Of a DNA stretch of 64,000 bases, positions 42,895 to 51,306 are shown in pieces. Under the pieces are notes generated by a model, which saw nothing but the letters and a program-made list of their open reading frames with translations, was not told the DNA's origin and ran no database searches. The stretch comes from a bacterium D16-76 (GTDB lineage: Bacteria > Bacillota > Clostridia > Oscillospirales > Acutalibacteraceae). Numbering within the stretch: position 1 is the first letter of the stretch; each line of letters begins with the position of its first letter. Position numbers and translations under genes: made by a program. Location: assembly GCA_009917445.1 (NCBI GenBank), contig QZEE01000009.1, positions 59,839 to 123,838 on the forward strand. Direction: 5' to 3'.

Positions 42895-44424
42895 ATGAAC
42901 CTGCAGCACTGTACGCCGGAAAGCGTCGGTATCCCTTCTTCTGCCGTCACCGCCATGTTGGAGGAGCTTTACGCCCAAGGCATTGAGATGCACAGCTTTA
43001 TGCTGCTGCGCCACGGGAAGGTCTGCGCCCAAGGGGCTTGGAAGCCCTACGCCATGGACGAGCCCCACATTATGTTTTCCTTCAGCAAGAGCTTGACCTC
43101 TACGGCCATCGGCTTTGCCCGGCAGGAAGGGCTTGTGTCTTTAGAAGAAAGGCTTGTGGACCTTTTCCCGGACAAAATACCCGAAAACCCCAGCGAAAAC
43201 CTGCAAAAAGCCTGCGTTAAGCACCTGCTGATGATGGGCTGCGGCCATGAAACCGAAATCAGCTGGGGCCCCACCCAAACCAACGACTGGGTAAAGGATT
43301 TCCTCCACCACCCCTTTGTGTATGAGCCGGGCACCCATTTCCTCTACAACACGGCAGGTACCAATATGCTCTGCGCCATTTTAAAGGAAAAGACCGGCCT
43401 TTCCCTCACCCAATTTTTGAAGCCACGCCTTTTTGAGCCTCTGGGCATGAGCGACATCCAGTGCCACCAGCTTCCCAACGGCATCTCCATGGGCGGCGCC
43501 GGGTGCTGCCTCACCATTGAGGACATGGCGCGGTTTGTACAGTTTGTGGCAAACCGGGGCCAATGGGACGGCAAGCAGCTTTTAGGGGAAGATTGGTTTG
43601 ACCTGGCCACTGCCAAGCAGATCGAAAACGCCGGGGCCGGCTGGGGCGGCGACCCGGACTGGCAGGCCGGGTACGGCTTCCAGTTCTGGCGGTGCGCGCC
43701 CAAGGGCGTGTTCCGGGGGGATGGGGCCTTTGGCCAGTACGGGGTAGTCATGGCAGACCAAGGGGCCGTACTGGTAATCCAGTCGGCTTCTATGAAGCTG
43801 CAGGCCGTGCTTACCGCTGTGTGGCAAAAGCTTCTGCCCGCTATGGCCAGCGCCCCCCTGCCCGAAGACCCCAAAGCCCTGCATATCCTGCAAAACCGCC
43901 TGAAAAACCTGGAGCTCAACCCCATGCTGGGCATGCGCAGCCCCGGCGCGGAGGAGTCCCTGAGCGGGGCGGTGTATGTGCCCGATGCGCCCTTGCCCGG
44001 CTTTGCCGATATCCTCGGCGGCGTAGGGCGCTTTACCCCCGAGGGCGGCGCTTTGCAGGCCCTCTCCTTCCAGTTTGACGAAAGCGGGCTGAAGCTCACC
44101 TGCCAGCAGGACAACGGCAGCTTTACCTTTGACGTAGGCATGCAGGGCCACTTTGCCCAAAGCCGTGTAAACGGCGTCCTCTACGGGGCCAACGGCCGCT
44201 GGCGGGCAAAAGACAAGCTGGAAATAGAAATGCGCAACACCCGGGCCGTGGCAGGCAAACGGTTCGTTTTCCAGTTCGCGGGGGATAAGCTGCGGGTGAC
44301 CGCGGATTCAACCATCCCGGAAATCGGCGGCCTGGGCGAGCCTTTAATGGAGCCCCTGAGCTTTACGCTGAAAGAGGGCGAAGTCAGCACAAAAACCAAA
44401 ATGTACTGGGAAGTAAACGGATAA
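42895..44424 (+). CDS. Serine hydrolase, class C beta-lactamase-like
   Basis: A 509-residue penicillin-binding-protein-fold hydrolase. SxxK nucleophile motif SFSK at residues 62-65, a YNTAG (YxN-like) motif near 150, and a GxxGQYG segment near 285 where HxG/KTG would sit. The N-terminal hydrolase (about 10-345) is followed by a C-terminal beta-rich domain (about 370-509). There is no signal peptide, so it is probably cytoplasmic, which argues for an esterase or peptidase rather than antibiotic resistance. The start at ATG 42895 (MNLQHCTPESVG) follows GAAAGG; the long in-frame extension upstream overlaps the GNAT promoter and is not used. Confidence 0.87.
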   Translation: MNLQHCTPESVGIPSSAVTAMLEELYAQGIEMHSFMLLRHGKVCAQGAWKPYAMDEPHIMFSFSKSLTSTAIGFARQEGLVSLEERLVDLFPDKIPENPSENLQKACVKHLLMMGCGHETEISWGPTQTNDWVKDFLHHPFVYEPGTHFLYNTAGTNMLCAILKEKTGLSLTQFLKPRLFEPLGMSDIQCHQLPNGISMGGAGCCLTIEDMARFVQFVANRGQWDGKQLLGEDWFDLATAKQIENAGAGWGGDPDWQAGYGFQFWRCAPKGVFRGDGAFGQYGVVMADQGAVLVIQSASMKLQAVLTAVWQKLLPAMASAPLPEDPKALHILQNRLKNLELNPMLGMRSPGAEESLSGAVYVPDAPLPGFADILGGVGRFTPEGGALQALSFQFDESGLKLTCQQDNGSFTFDVGMQGHFAQSRVNGVLYGANGRWRAKDKLEIEMRNTRAVAGKRFVFQFAGDKLRVTADSTIPEIGGLGEPLMEPLSFTLKEGEVSTKTKMYWEVNG

Positions 44425-44434
44425 AAGCCAAAAC

Positions 44435-44468
44435 AAGAAGGGCCGTGCCACTGTGCACGGCCCTTCTT
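44435..44468 (+). terminator. Terminator after the serine hydrolase gene
   Basis: A perfect 14-bp stem AAGAAGGGCCGTGC / GCACGGCCCTTCTT with a 6-base loop. The T-tract is short. Confidence 0.75.
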
Positions 44469-44584
44469 AGGCAAAATGGGGGCAGCAACCCGCGAAAAAG
44501 CACACGTGGGTGCGGCCTGTTTTTTCGGCCAGCCCTTTTTTAAGGCTGGCAATTTCCTTGGCCTAGCTGATCTAGGCCCACGCC

Positions 44585-46771
44585 TTACAGGGCTGTGAAG
44601 TGCTTCACCACACAGGTACCGTCGGCCAGGTCTTCCCAGCGCTTGGCCGAAAGGTCCAGGCCTGCGTGCATGAGGATGGCGCCGGAGTAGACCTCGCCGG
44701 AATCCTCGTCCCGGTAAAGGCGGTCGGGGTCCAGGCCCCGGAGCTTTGCCACCTGGTAGACAACGCCGGGGCGGCGCATGATTACCCGGGTGTACAGGGC
44801 CTGGGATTTATCTGGGCTTACGAACATCCAATCGCAGAGGAAGGGGTTTTCGGTGGGGAGGGTCAAGCGGTACAGGTCGCCGTAGTGGGTAAGGTCGTAG
44901 TATTTGTGGTAGGCGGCTGCCTGGGCTTTTACGGCCTCCTTTTCCTCTTCGGTAAGCTTGTAGGGGTCCAGCTCATAGCCAAAGGTACCCCACAGGGCCA
45001 CGGCCGCACGGGTATGGATGTCTGTGCGGGGGCAGGCAGAGACATGGGCCCCCAGGGAAGCCGCCGGGTAGCACAGGGATGCCCCGAACTGGATGGTCAG
45101 GCGCTCGATGGGGTCGGTGTTGTCGCTGGCCCAAATCTGGGGGGAATAGTACAGCATGCCGGGGTCAAAACGGGCGCCGCCGGAAGAACAGTTTTCCAGC
45201 AGGATGTGGGGGAACGCGGTGGTGATGCGGTCCATTAAGTCGTAGACGCCCAGCACGTAGCGGTGGAAGAACTCGCCCTGGCGCTGGGGCGGCAGGGAAA
45301 GGGTAGCCGCTTCGCTGATATGGCGGTTGCAGTCCCACTTGATATACTCAATGTTGTTCTGGGAAATCACATCGTACATCTGCTGGAAGATGTTGTCCCG
45401 CACGTCCTCCCGGGTCATGTCCAGCACACACTGGTGGCGGGAGAGGGATTTCCCCCGGCCCGGGGCGCAGACGGCCCAGTCCGGGTGTGCCCGGTAGAGG
45501 CCGCTGTCGGGGTTGATCATTTCCGGCTCGTACCAGATGCCGAATTTTACGCCCAGGGCGTTCACCCGGTCGATAAGGCTTTTAAGCCCCCCTTTCAGCT
45601 TCTGCTCATTTACCTGCCAGTCCCCCAGGGCCCGGAAGTCGTCGTGGCGGTCGCCGAACCAGCCGTCGTCCATAACCAGCAGCTCAATGCCCAGGTCTTT
45701 GGCGGCCCGGGCGAAATCCACCAGCTTTTCGTCGTCAAAGTCAAAGTATGCGGCCTCCCAGCTGTTAATGAGAAGGGGGCGCTTTTTCTTCGCCCACTGG
45801 CTGCGCATTAAGCGGTCCAGGTAGAATTTGTGGAAAGCCCGGCTCATGCCGCCTAAGCCTGTGTCCGAGTAAACCAAAACCGCTTCGGGGGCCGTAAAGC
45901 TTTCCCCAGGGGCCAGGTGCCAGCGGAACTCCGCGGGGTTGATGCCGGTGAGGGCGCGGGTGCAGCCGCGCTCGTCCACTTCTATGTCTATGGCAAAGTT
46001 GCCGCTGTAAATGAGGCTCAGGCCGTAGGCCTCGCCAGCATCTTCGGTACAGGCGGGGCCGGCAAGGGCCATGAAAGGGTTGTGGTTGGGGCCGGTCATG
46101 CCGCGCTTGGACTGGATGCCCTGCTGGCCGTGGTGCAGCGGGTGGCGGGTGGCGGTGTTCTCCTTGGCCCAGCGGCCATGAAGGTGCACACAGTCAAAGT
46201 CCATAGAGGGCAAATCCAGGCAGGCGCTGTAGGCACGCTCCAGCCAGGCTGGGCTCTCCCCCTTGTTTTCCAGGCGGGCGCTGCGGGCGATAGCCTCATA
46301 CCCCACAAAGACCGTGTACAGCAAATAGGCGTGCAGGCCCGTCACCTTGTCTACCAGCTGGATTTCCAGGGTCTCCGCCTCGTCTTCTTGGGCAAAGGAG
46401 GCTGGCAGGCCTAAAAGCCCCGGCTTGCCTTTTAGCAGGCGGTGGCTTTCATAGTGCAGGTCGGTTACGGCGTTGCCCTCTTCCCCCCGCACCGAAAGGG
46501 CCGCGATGCGCATATCCCCCGCACCGCCGCAGGGGTATTCCAGGGGGGCAATGTCCAGGGAGAAATAGGGGTCGTCCACATAGGGGCTCTGGGGGCTTAG
46601 GGAGTCGTACACGCCCCGGAAGGAGAGCCTTTCCAGGCCCTGGTCTGTGGGGAGCTTTTTGCCGTAATACAGGTGGACAAGGTAGCCCCCTTGGTTGATT
46701 TGCAGGGCATAGGTGGAGTTTTCCGTGTCCAGCTTAAAAATGCGGGTTTCTGGGTTATAAGAGATAGGCAT
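44585..46771 (-). CDS. Alpha-galactosidase, glycoside hydrolase family 36
   Basis: A 728-residue GH36 enzyme, the usual length for the AgaA/RafA group, with no signal peptide (cytoplasmic). The N-terminal beta-supersandwich spans about 1-330. The TIM barrel then carries the nucleophile Asp479 in KWDCNRH and the acid/base Asp near 551 in WASDNTD, with GIWYEPEMI and MDDGWFGDR substrate-site motifs. It hydrolyses raffinose-family and other alpha-galactosides. No transporter or regulator is adjacent, so substrate uptake is encoded elsewhere. It is monocistronic, transcribed from an extended -10 promoter. Confidence 0.94.
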   Translation of the reverse strand: MPISYNPETRIFKLDTENSTYALQINQGGYLVHLYYGKKLPTDQGLERLSFRGVYDSLSPQSPYVDDPYFSLDIAPLEYPCGGAGDMRIAALSVRGEEGNAVTDLHYESHRLLKGKPGLLGLPASFAQEDEAETLEIQLVDKVTGLHAYLLYTVFVGYEAIARSARLENKGESPAWLERAYSACLDLPSMDFDCVHLHGRWAKENTATRHPLHHGQQGIQSKRGMTGPNHNPFMALAGPACTEDAGEAYGLSLIYSGNFAIDIEVDERGCTRALTGINPAEFRWHLAPGESFTAPEAVLVYSDTGLGGMSRAFHKFYLDRLMRSQWAKKKRPLLINSWEAAYFDFDDEKLVDFARAAKDLGIELLVMDDGWFGDRHDDFRALGDWQVNEQKLKGGLKSLIDRVNALGVKFGIWYEPEMINPDSGLYRAHPDWAVCAPGRGKSLSRHQCVLDMTREDVRDNIFQQMYDVISQNNIEYIKWDCNRHISEAATLSLPPQRQGEFFHRYVLGVYDLMDRITTAFPHILLENCSSGGARFDPGMLYYSPQIWASDNTDPIERLTIQFGASLCYPAASLGAHVSACPRTDIHTRAAVALWGTFGYELDPYKLTEEEKEAVKAQAAAYHKYYDLTHYGDLYRLTLPTENPFLCDWMFVSPDKSQALYTRVIMRRPGVVYQVAKLRGLDPDRLYRDEDSGEVYSGAILMHAGLDLSAKRWEDLADGTCVVKHFTAL

Positions 46772-46799
46772 AAAAAGGCCCCTTTCTTTTTTTATCTTG

Positions 46800-46820
46800 G
46801 CGCCATTATAGCACAGCGCC
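46800..46820 (-). promoter_or_regulatory. Extended -10 promoter of alpha-galactosidase inside an inverted repeat
   Basis: TGCTATAAT on the minus strand (TATAAT at 46805-46810, TG motif next to it) with no good -35. The box is flanked by GGCGC and GCGCC arms (46800-46820), a possible operator. Confidence 0.55.
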
Positions 46821-46843
46821 GGGGGGCGTGCTACCCGCGTTTG

Positions 46844-47548
46844 TTAGGGAAACCTGTCCATTTGTTGCATAGGGGGCTGTTCCAGGCGCAAGGCTTCCTC
46901 GTAGGCCTCCCGGAAGAAACGGTAAAGGGGCAGCAGGGCCGTAAAGGAATCCGCCAAAAGCCCGGACAGGCCAGGGTCAAAGAGGCTGGGGCCAAAGTAG
47001 TTCTCATAGCCCCAGCTGGCCTGCTTGCGGTTGTACCAGGGGTTTAGGGCCGGCCCTAAATCCCCCTTGGGGCGCTTGTATTCGTCGCCCCAGACGCGGC
47101 CTTTTTCCGGGTCTGGCAGGGCGGCCAGCAGCTTCTCAAAGGCCTTTGGGTCTTTATCCAGCTTTTGACGGAACGCCTCTGCCTGCCGGGCGGTGCGGTC
47201 CCAGAATCCCACCCCGTGGGAGGTGCCCTCTTTGCCCAGCTCGAACCAGAGCATAGGCCCCCGGGATTCGCCCCCGCGCTTTTGCAGGGAAAACCACAGG
47301 CTGTCCTGATAAGGGCCCCGGCCGTACAGGCGCCGGGCGTCCCGGTAGATGCGGGAGACGTGGAGGGAAAAATCCAGGCCCGGGTGGCGGGCCTCCATCA
47401 TGGCCAGTACCTCCCCGGCCAGCTCTTTAAAGGGGCGGTGCAGCACCCTTTCAAACTCCTCCTTGCGGGGCAAAAACCAGCTGCGCTCGTTGTGCAGGGC
47501 CAGTTCCCAGAGGAAATCCAGGCTTTGATTTGTGAGACATTGCTTCAT
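46844..47548 (-). CDS. DUF2461-family protein
   Basis: A 234-residue soluble protein of the DUF2461 (TIGR02453) family. The conserved opening FLWELALHNERSWFLPRKEEFE, the RIYRDARRLYGRGPYQDSLWF block (about 72-92) and the C-terminal GYENYFGPSLFDP fit. The function is unknown across the family. The start at ATG 47548 follows AAAGGAGGCGCCCC; upstream in-frame codons lie in the NlpC/SLH gene region. It is 19 bases downstream of that gene and so co-transcribed. Confidence 0.87.
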   Translation of the reverse strand: MKQCLTNQSLDFLWELALHNERSWFLPRKEEFERVLHRPFKELAGEVLAMMEARHPGLDFSLHVSRIYRDARRLYGRGPYQDSLWFSLQKRGGESRGPMLWFELGKEGTSHGVGFWDRTARQAEAFRQKLDKDPKAFEKLLAALPDPEKGRVWGDEYKRPKGDLGPALNPWYNRKQASWGYENYFGPSLFDPGLSGLLADSFTALLPLYRFFREAYEEALRLEQPPMQQMDRFP

Positions 47549-47567
47549 GGGGCGCCTCCTTTGGGTG

Positions 47568-48887
47568 TCAGGGCTGGGCAGGGGGCGTTTGGGGCTGGTA
47601 ATAGTTTTGGAGGATTTGGGCCAGCTGGGCCCGGGTGCAGGGGTCCTGGGGGGCCAAGGCCTGGCCCCCCTTGCCGGAAAGCAGGCCATACCCGACAGCC
47701 CAGGCCATGCCCTCTAAAGCCCAGGGGCTGATAGCGCCGCTGTCGGTGTAAAGGGACAGGACGGCCGGGTCGGCCTCTGGGGGCTCGGAAGCCATGTAGG
47801 TACAAAAGCCCAAAAACAGCTGGGCCACCTGCTCACGGGTAACAGGGAGGGCAGGGCTGAAAAGCCCGTCCCCGGTGCCGGTGGAGATGCCAGCCTCTTG
47901 TGCCCAGGCAATGGCTGTAGAGGCCCAGTGGCCTTCTATGTCCGGAAAAGGGGCTGGGGCGCTGGGGGTGGGCCTGCCCGCCATATTGTGCAGGACAGAC
48001 ACGGCCTGGGCACGGGTAACGGTGCCCGCGGGGTCAAAGAGGGTGGGGGCCACGCCCTGCATAAAGCCGTTTTCTTTGGCAAACTGGATGGGGGCCGCGT
48101 ACCAGTCCTCGGCGCGGACATCGGTAAAACCGGCAAAGGCAGGCGGGGGCTCGGGGGCAAATTTGATGAGGACAAAGGCGGTGGCGGCGGTCTCGGCTAT
48201 GGGGCTGATCTGGTTGCCGCCGATGGTGTTCTGCCAGACCTTGTCCTCATGGGGGTTGTCGCCCCAATAGATCATCAGGTGGTTGTCCGCGTCGCCGCCG
48301 GTAAACCGGTCGGTCCAAAAGCGCAGGATGACATCGCCCTTTTCCGCCTGGCCGGAAGCCAGGAGCTCCCATTTTGTTTCAAACACATGGGCGACCAGGT
48401 TGCCATACTGGATGAGGTTTAAATAGTTGCTGGCTCCGGAAAGGTACTGGAAGGGCCTGCCGCTTCCCCAGGTGATGGCTGTGGGGCTTTGGCGTATGAC
48501 TGCGGTGACGGTGTCGCCGTCCATACCGGCGCGGCGCAGGGCATAGGAGACAAACCCGGCGCAGTTCATGCCTGGGGCGCCGTTATAAGAAACGTCCCCC
48601 CGGGGGGACTGCCAGTCGCCGCCTACCTGGGGGGTGCCCAGGTAAAAGCCGTCATACTGGTGGGCGGAAAGCTCGGAAACCAGGGACTTGCGGGTGACGC
48701 CGAATTTATCCAGGTATTCGGTGCCCCCGGCGCAGCGCTGGCGCACTTCGGCAAGGGGGACCTGCTGGTTTAGGGACGGGGCGGGGTCAACCCCCTCTTC
48801 AGGGGCAAGGGTCGTGTGGGCCAGGGCCGGGCAGGGGGTAAGGGCCAGGCATAGGCCCAAAAGGGCGCTGATAAGCTTCTTTTTCAT
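47568..48887 (-). CDS. Secreted NlpC/CHAP-like hydrolase with three C-terminal SLH domains
   Basis: A 439-residue exported protein. A signal peptide covers residues 1-23 (cleavage around ALA-H). The catalytic-looking domain (about 45-230) has Cys109 in GMNCAGFVSYAL and His203 in DNHLMIYWG, the Cys/His arrangement of NlpC/P60-type cysteine peptidases. Three SLH repeats then follow (about 253-310, 315-370, 375-432). A wall-tethered peptidoglycan hydrolase or amidase is the natural inference. The start at ATG 48887 lies 8 bases after GGAGG; the in-frame start at 48902 lacks that spacing. It is expressed with DUF2461. Confidence 0.82.
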   Translation of the reverse strand: MKKKLISALLGLCLALTPCPALAHTTLAPEEGVDPAPSLNQQVPLAEVRQRCAGGTEYLDKFGVTRKSLVSELSAHQYDGFYLGTPQVGGDWQSPRGDVSYNGAPGMNCAGFVSYALRRAGMDGDTVTAVIRQSPTAITWGSGRPFQYLSGASNYLNLIQYGNLVAHVFETKWELLASGQAEKGDVILRFWTDRFTGGDADNHLMIYWGDNPHEDKVWQNTIGGNQISPIAETAATAFVLIKFAPEPPPAFAGFTDVRAEDWYAAPIQFAKENGFMQGVAPTLFDPAGTVTRAQAVSVLHNMAGRPTPSAPAPFPDIEGHWASTAIAWAQEAGISTGTGDGLFSPALPVTREQVAQLFLGFCTYMASEPPEADPAVLSLYTDSGAISPWALEGMAWAVGYGLLSGKGGQALAPQDPCTRAQLAQILQNYYQPQTPPAQP

Positions 48888-48922
48888 GTTCCATTCCTCC
48901 AAATTACTCCATAGCTTATCCC

Positions 48923-48951
48923 ATTGTACCAGAACAAGGCCAGGGGCGCAA
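48923..48951 (-). promoter_or_regulatory. Sigma-A promoter of the NlpC/SLH-DUF2461 operon
   Basis: TTGCGC (48946-48951), 17 bases, TACAAT (48923-48928) on the minus strand. It gives a leader of about 30 bases. Confidence 0.7.
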
Positions 48952-48987
48952 GGGGAGGCTGGCGGCTTTTGGCGTTTGGGGAAAGGG

Positions 48988-49019
48988 AAAGGCGCGCAGC
49001 CTTTTAGCCGCGCGCCTTT
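48988..49019 (-). terminator. Terminator after the DUF4179 gene
   Basis: AAAGGCGCGC / GCGCGCCTTT hairpin with a short T-rich tail on the minus strand. Confidence 0.7.
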
Positions 49020-49035
49020 CCTTCTTCCCTTTTTA

Positions 49036-50667
49036 TCACCAGTTTTCCAGCGTCACGGTTTTTTCAACCAGCAGTTCCCCTGTATCTTCATCGTATACCT
49101 TTACATCTGTAGGTTGGCCTGGGGCCACGGCAAACCAGAATTTGCCGTTAAATACACAGTAAGAGCCATCTGGGTTGTCTATCCTGCTGGACTCGGTCTG
49201 GTTTGCTTCCCCTTCCCCCAGCAATTCGCCGTTTTGCCAGGCTTCCATTTTCACGTGGCGGCGGCTCTCCCCCGCCGGGCCAAACACCTGCCAGCGGCCT
49301 TCGCCGGATTCCACCGTGAAGCTGCCCAGGAACATTTCGCCGGTATAATCGCCGTTATACAGGTTATGGGCCTCCTCGTCCGTATCGAACCAGGCATAGT
49401 TGGCCATTTCGGGGACCTGGCTGGCATCACTGACCTCTATGGCCCCTGCCTGGAAATCCAGCTTAAAGACAGCTTCAAACTGCTGGCTGCCGTTTTTGTC
49501 GTAGAGGGTAAGGTAGATGGGCCGGCCTTCGTTTTCGCGCGTGCCTCCCCATACGCCTACATCGCGGGTATAGCCGTTGCCCAGGTCCTGGGGCACACAC
49601 ATGCCCTGCCCGCCTAAAGAGTACCCGTCTGAAAAGCGGGAGCCGATAACCGGGTTTTCGTAACGGTTTTCATAGTCCACCACAACGAGGGTGCCCGCCG
49701 GGGTAGAAATGGCCCGCTGCACCGTGACGCCGTTCTGGGTGATGCCACCGCAGTCGATCTCTTTTATGGGGACGTCGCTGCGCTGGGCGGCAAAGCGCAG
49801 GGAAAATTCGCTGGTATTCACAGCCTTGTCCTCTTCCTCCCCTTCGGGGCGGTACGGGTGATAGGTAAAGAAGCCCTTATAGGCCAGCTCTATATCCAGG
49901 CTGTCCTGGCCCCAATACACCTCTGGCAGCAGGAAGGCCCGCTGGCAAATGTACTCCCGTTCGCCGGTGCGGCTCCATGTATCGTAACCCAGGGTGCAGA
50001 AACCCGGTACATCCATGCCGCGCCCGCCCTTTTCGTTCCAGCCGTAGCAACCCTGGCCATTGATCAGCAGGTCATAGCCGGGGACGGCCTTGTCGTATAT
50101 CCGGTTGTAAGCCTCCGGGTAGCTTTCCTCCACTTCCATGCGCATGCCCGCATAGAGGAAGTAACCATCGTAATACGCCTCTTCCAAGGTAATGTGCACG
50201 TTCTGTTCCCCGTCCCCGTTGGGGGCTACATCCAGGGCCAGCACCGGGGCGGCCTCCCGCCCGGCAGAGCCCTCTGGGGCAGAAGCGTCCTCTGGCCCGC
50301 CGCTTTCTACTGGCGCGGCCTCGGGGGCCGTCAAAGGCTGGGCGTACTTTTGGATGTCCCGCTGGGTATCCCGCAGGTTTTCAGACCCGTTTACGTTGAT
50401 GCTCCGGAAAATGCCGCCTACCAGGGGCAGGCCCTCTGCCAGGGCGGGGTTCACGGCGTTAAGGCCGAACAGCCCGCCAGAAAGGGCAAACATCATGGCC
50501 AGGCTTGCCAGGGCCACCCGCAGGCCGCGCACAAGGGCGTGCTTTTTCGGGCGTTCGGGCAGGTACATGCAGGCCGATACAATAGCTTCGTGGATTTGCC
50601 GGGGCGGCTTTTCCTGCTGGAAATGGGCCCGGATAACCTGTTCTTTACGGCTGCTTTCACTTGTCAT
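49036..50667 (-). CDS. DUF4179 membrane protein, probable anti-sigma factor
   Basis: A 543-residue single-pass protein: a cytoplasmic N-terminus (1-47) with a short basic domain, one membrane helix (about 48-72), an Ala/Pro/Glu linker (about 110-145) and a large extracellular beta-rich domain. DUF4179 proteins are regularly encoded after ECF sigma genes and are presumed to hold the sigma factor at the membrane. This one overlaps the sigma gene by 11 bases. The start at ATG 50667 follows AGGAGGGACTATGCT. No protease site is visible, so how the signal would be released is open. Confidence 0.83.
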   Translation of the reverse strand: MTSESSRKEQVIRAHFQQEKPPRQIHEAIVSACMYLPERPKKHALVRGLRVALASLAMMFALSGGLFGLNAVNPALAEGLPLVGGIFRSINVNGSENLRDTQRDIQKYAQPLTAPEAAPVESGGPEDASAPEGSAGREAAPVLALDVAPNGDGEQNVHITLEEAYYDGYFLYAGMRMEVEESYPEAYNRIYDKAVPGYDLLINGQGCYGWNEKGGRGMDVPGFCTLGYDTWSRTGEREYICQRAFLLPEVYWGQDSLDIELAYKGFFTYHPYRPEGEEEDKAVNTSEFSLRFAAQRSDVPIKEIDCGGITQNGVTVQRAISTPAGTLVVVDYENRYENPVIGSRFSDGYSLGGQGMCVPQDLGNGYTRDVGVWGGTRENEGRPIYLTLYDKNGSQQFEAVFKLDFQAGAIEVSDASQVPEMANYAWFDTDEEAHNLYNGDYTGEMFLGSFTVESGEGRWQVFGPAGESRRHVKMEAWQNGELLGEGEANQTESSRIDNPDGSYCVFNGKFWFAVAPGQPTDVKVYDEDTGELLVEKTVTLENW

Positions 50668-51196
50668 AGCATAGTCCCTCCTGTTCGGTGTAGATGACGG
50701 CAAAGCGCCGGCGCGCCCGGTGCAGCCGTTGTTTTACGGCAGTCTCGCTCAGGTGCAGCACCTGGGCGATCTCCCGGGCCGAAAGCCCGTCGCCGTAAAA
50801 GAACCCTAAAACCACCTGGTCGTCCTCCCCCAGCTCCCGCAGGGCCGCCCGCACGTCCAGCAGGGCGTCCCGGTCGGCGGCAGGGCGGGCGGCATCCAGG
50901 GCGTCGTCCAGGTCCTCGTGGCCGTGCTTTTGCCGCTGGTGCAAAAGGGCATAGCACTGGCGTATGAGGATCTGCGTCAGCCAGGTTTTAAAGTACCGGG
51001 CGGCCCGCAGGCCCCCCAAGCCCCGCCACGCGGCGAACACCGTCTCCTGCACGGCGTCTGCGCTGTCCTCCGGGTTTTTCAGGATGGACATGGCCACCCG
51101 TCCCAGCATGCTTTCGTTTTCCAGGATAAGGGCGGTAAAGGCTTCCTTATCCCCCTTTTTGGCCTTGCGTATGAGCTCCAGGCTGTGATCCGCCAT
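50657..51196 (-). CDS. ECF-type RNA polymerase sigma factor
   Basis: A 179-residue sigma-70 family protein with only regions 2 and 4. Region 2 runs about 20-90 (DSADAVQETVFAAWRGLGGL, then FKTWLTQILIRQCY); region 4 about 115-168 with the helix-turn-helix LSAREIAQVLHLSETAVKQRLHRAR. It forms a two-gene unit with the DUF4179 anti-sigma partner. I could not find a convincing autoregulatory promoter upstream. The stimulus is unknown; such pairs often sense cell-envelope stress. The start follows GGAAAGGAGCTGGGAAT. Confidence 0.92.
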   Translation of the reverse strand: MADHSLELIRKAKKGDKEAFTALILENESMLGRVAMSILKNPEDSADAVQETVFAAWRGLGGLRAARYFKTWLTQILIRQCYALLHQRQKHGHEDLDDALDAARPAADRDALLDVRAALRELGEDDQVVLGFFYGDGLSAREIAQVLHLSETAVKQRLHRARRRFAVIYTEQEGLCYDK

Positions 51197-51272
51197 ATTC
51201 CCAGCTCCTTTCCGCTGTTTTGCTGCTCATCTGTTAGAGGCCGGGTCCTGGGGAAAGGTGACAAGCTTCTGC

Positions 51273-51303
51273 AAAAAAGCGCGCCCCCTCCGGCGCGCCT
51301 TTC
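51273..51303 (-). terminator. Terminator after the solute-binding protein gene
   Basis: GGCGCGCC / GGGCGCGC stem on the minus strand, followed by TTTTTT. Confidence 0.88.
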
Positions 51304-51306
51304 CAT

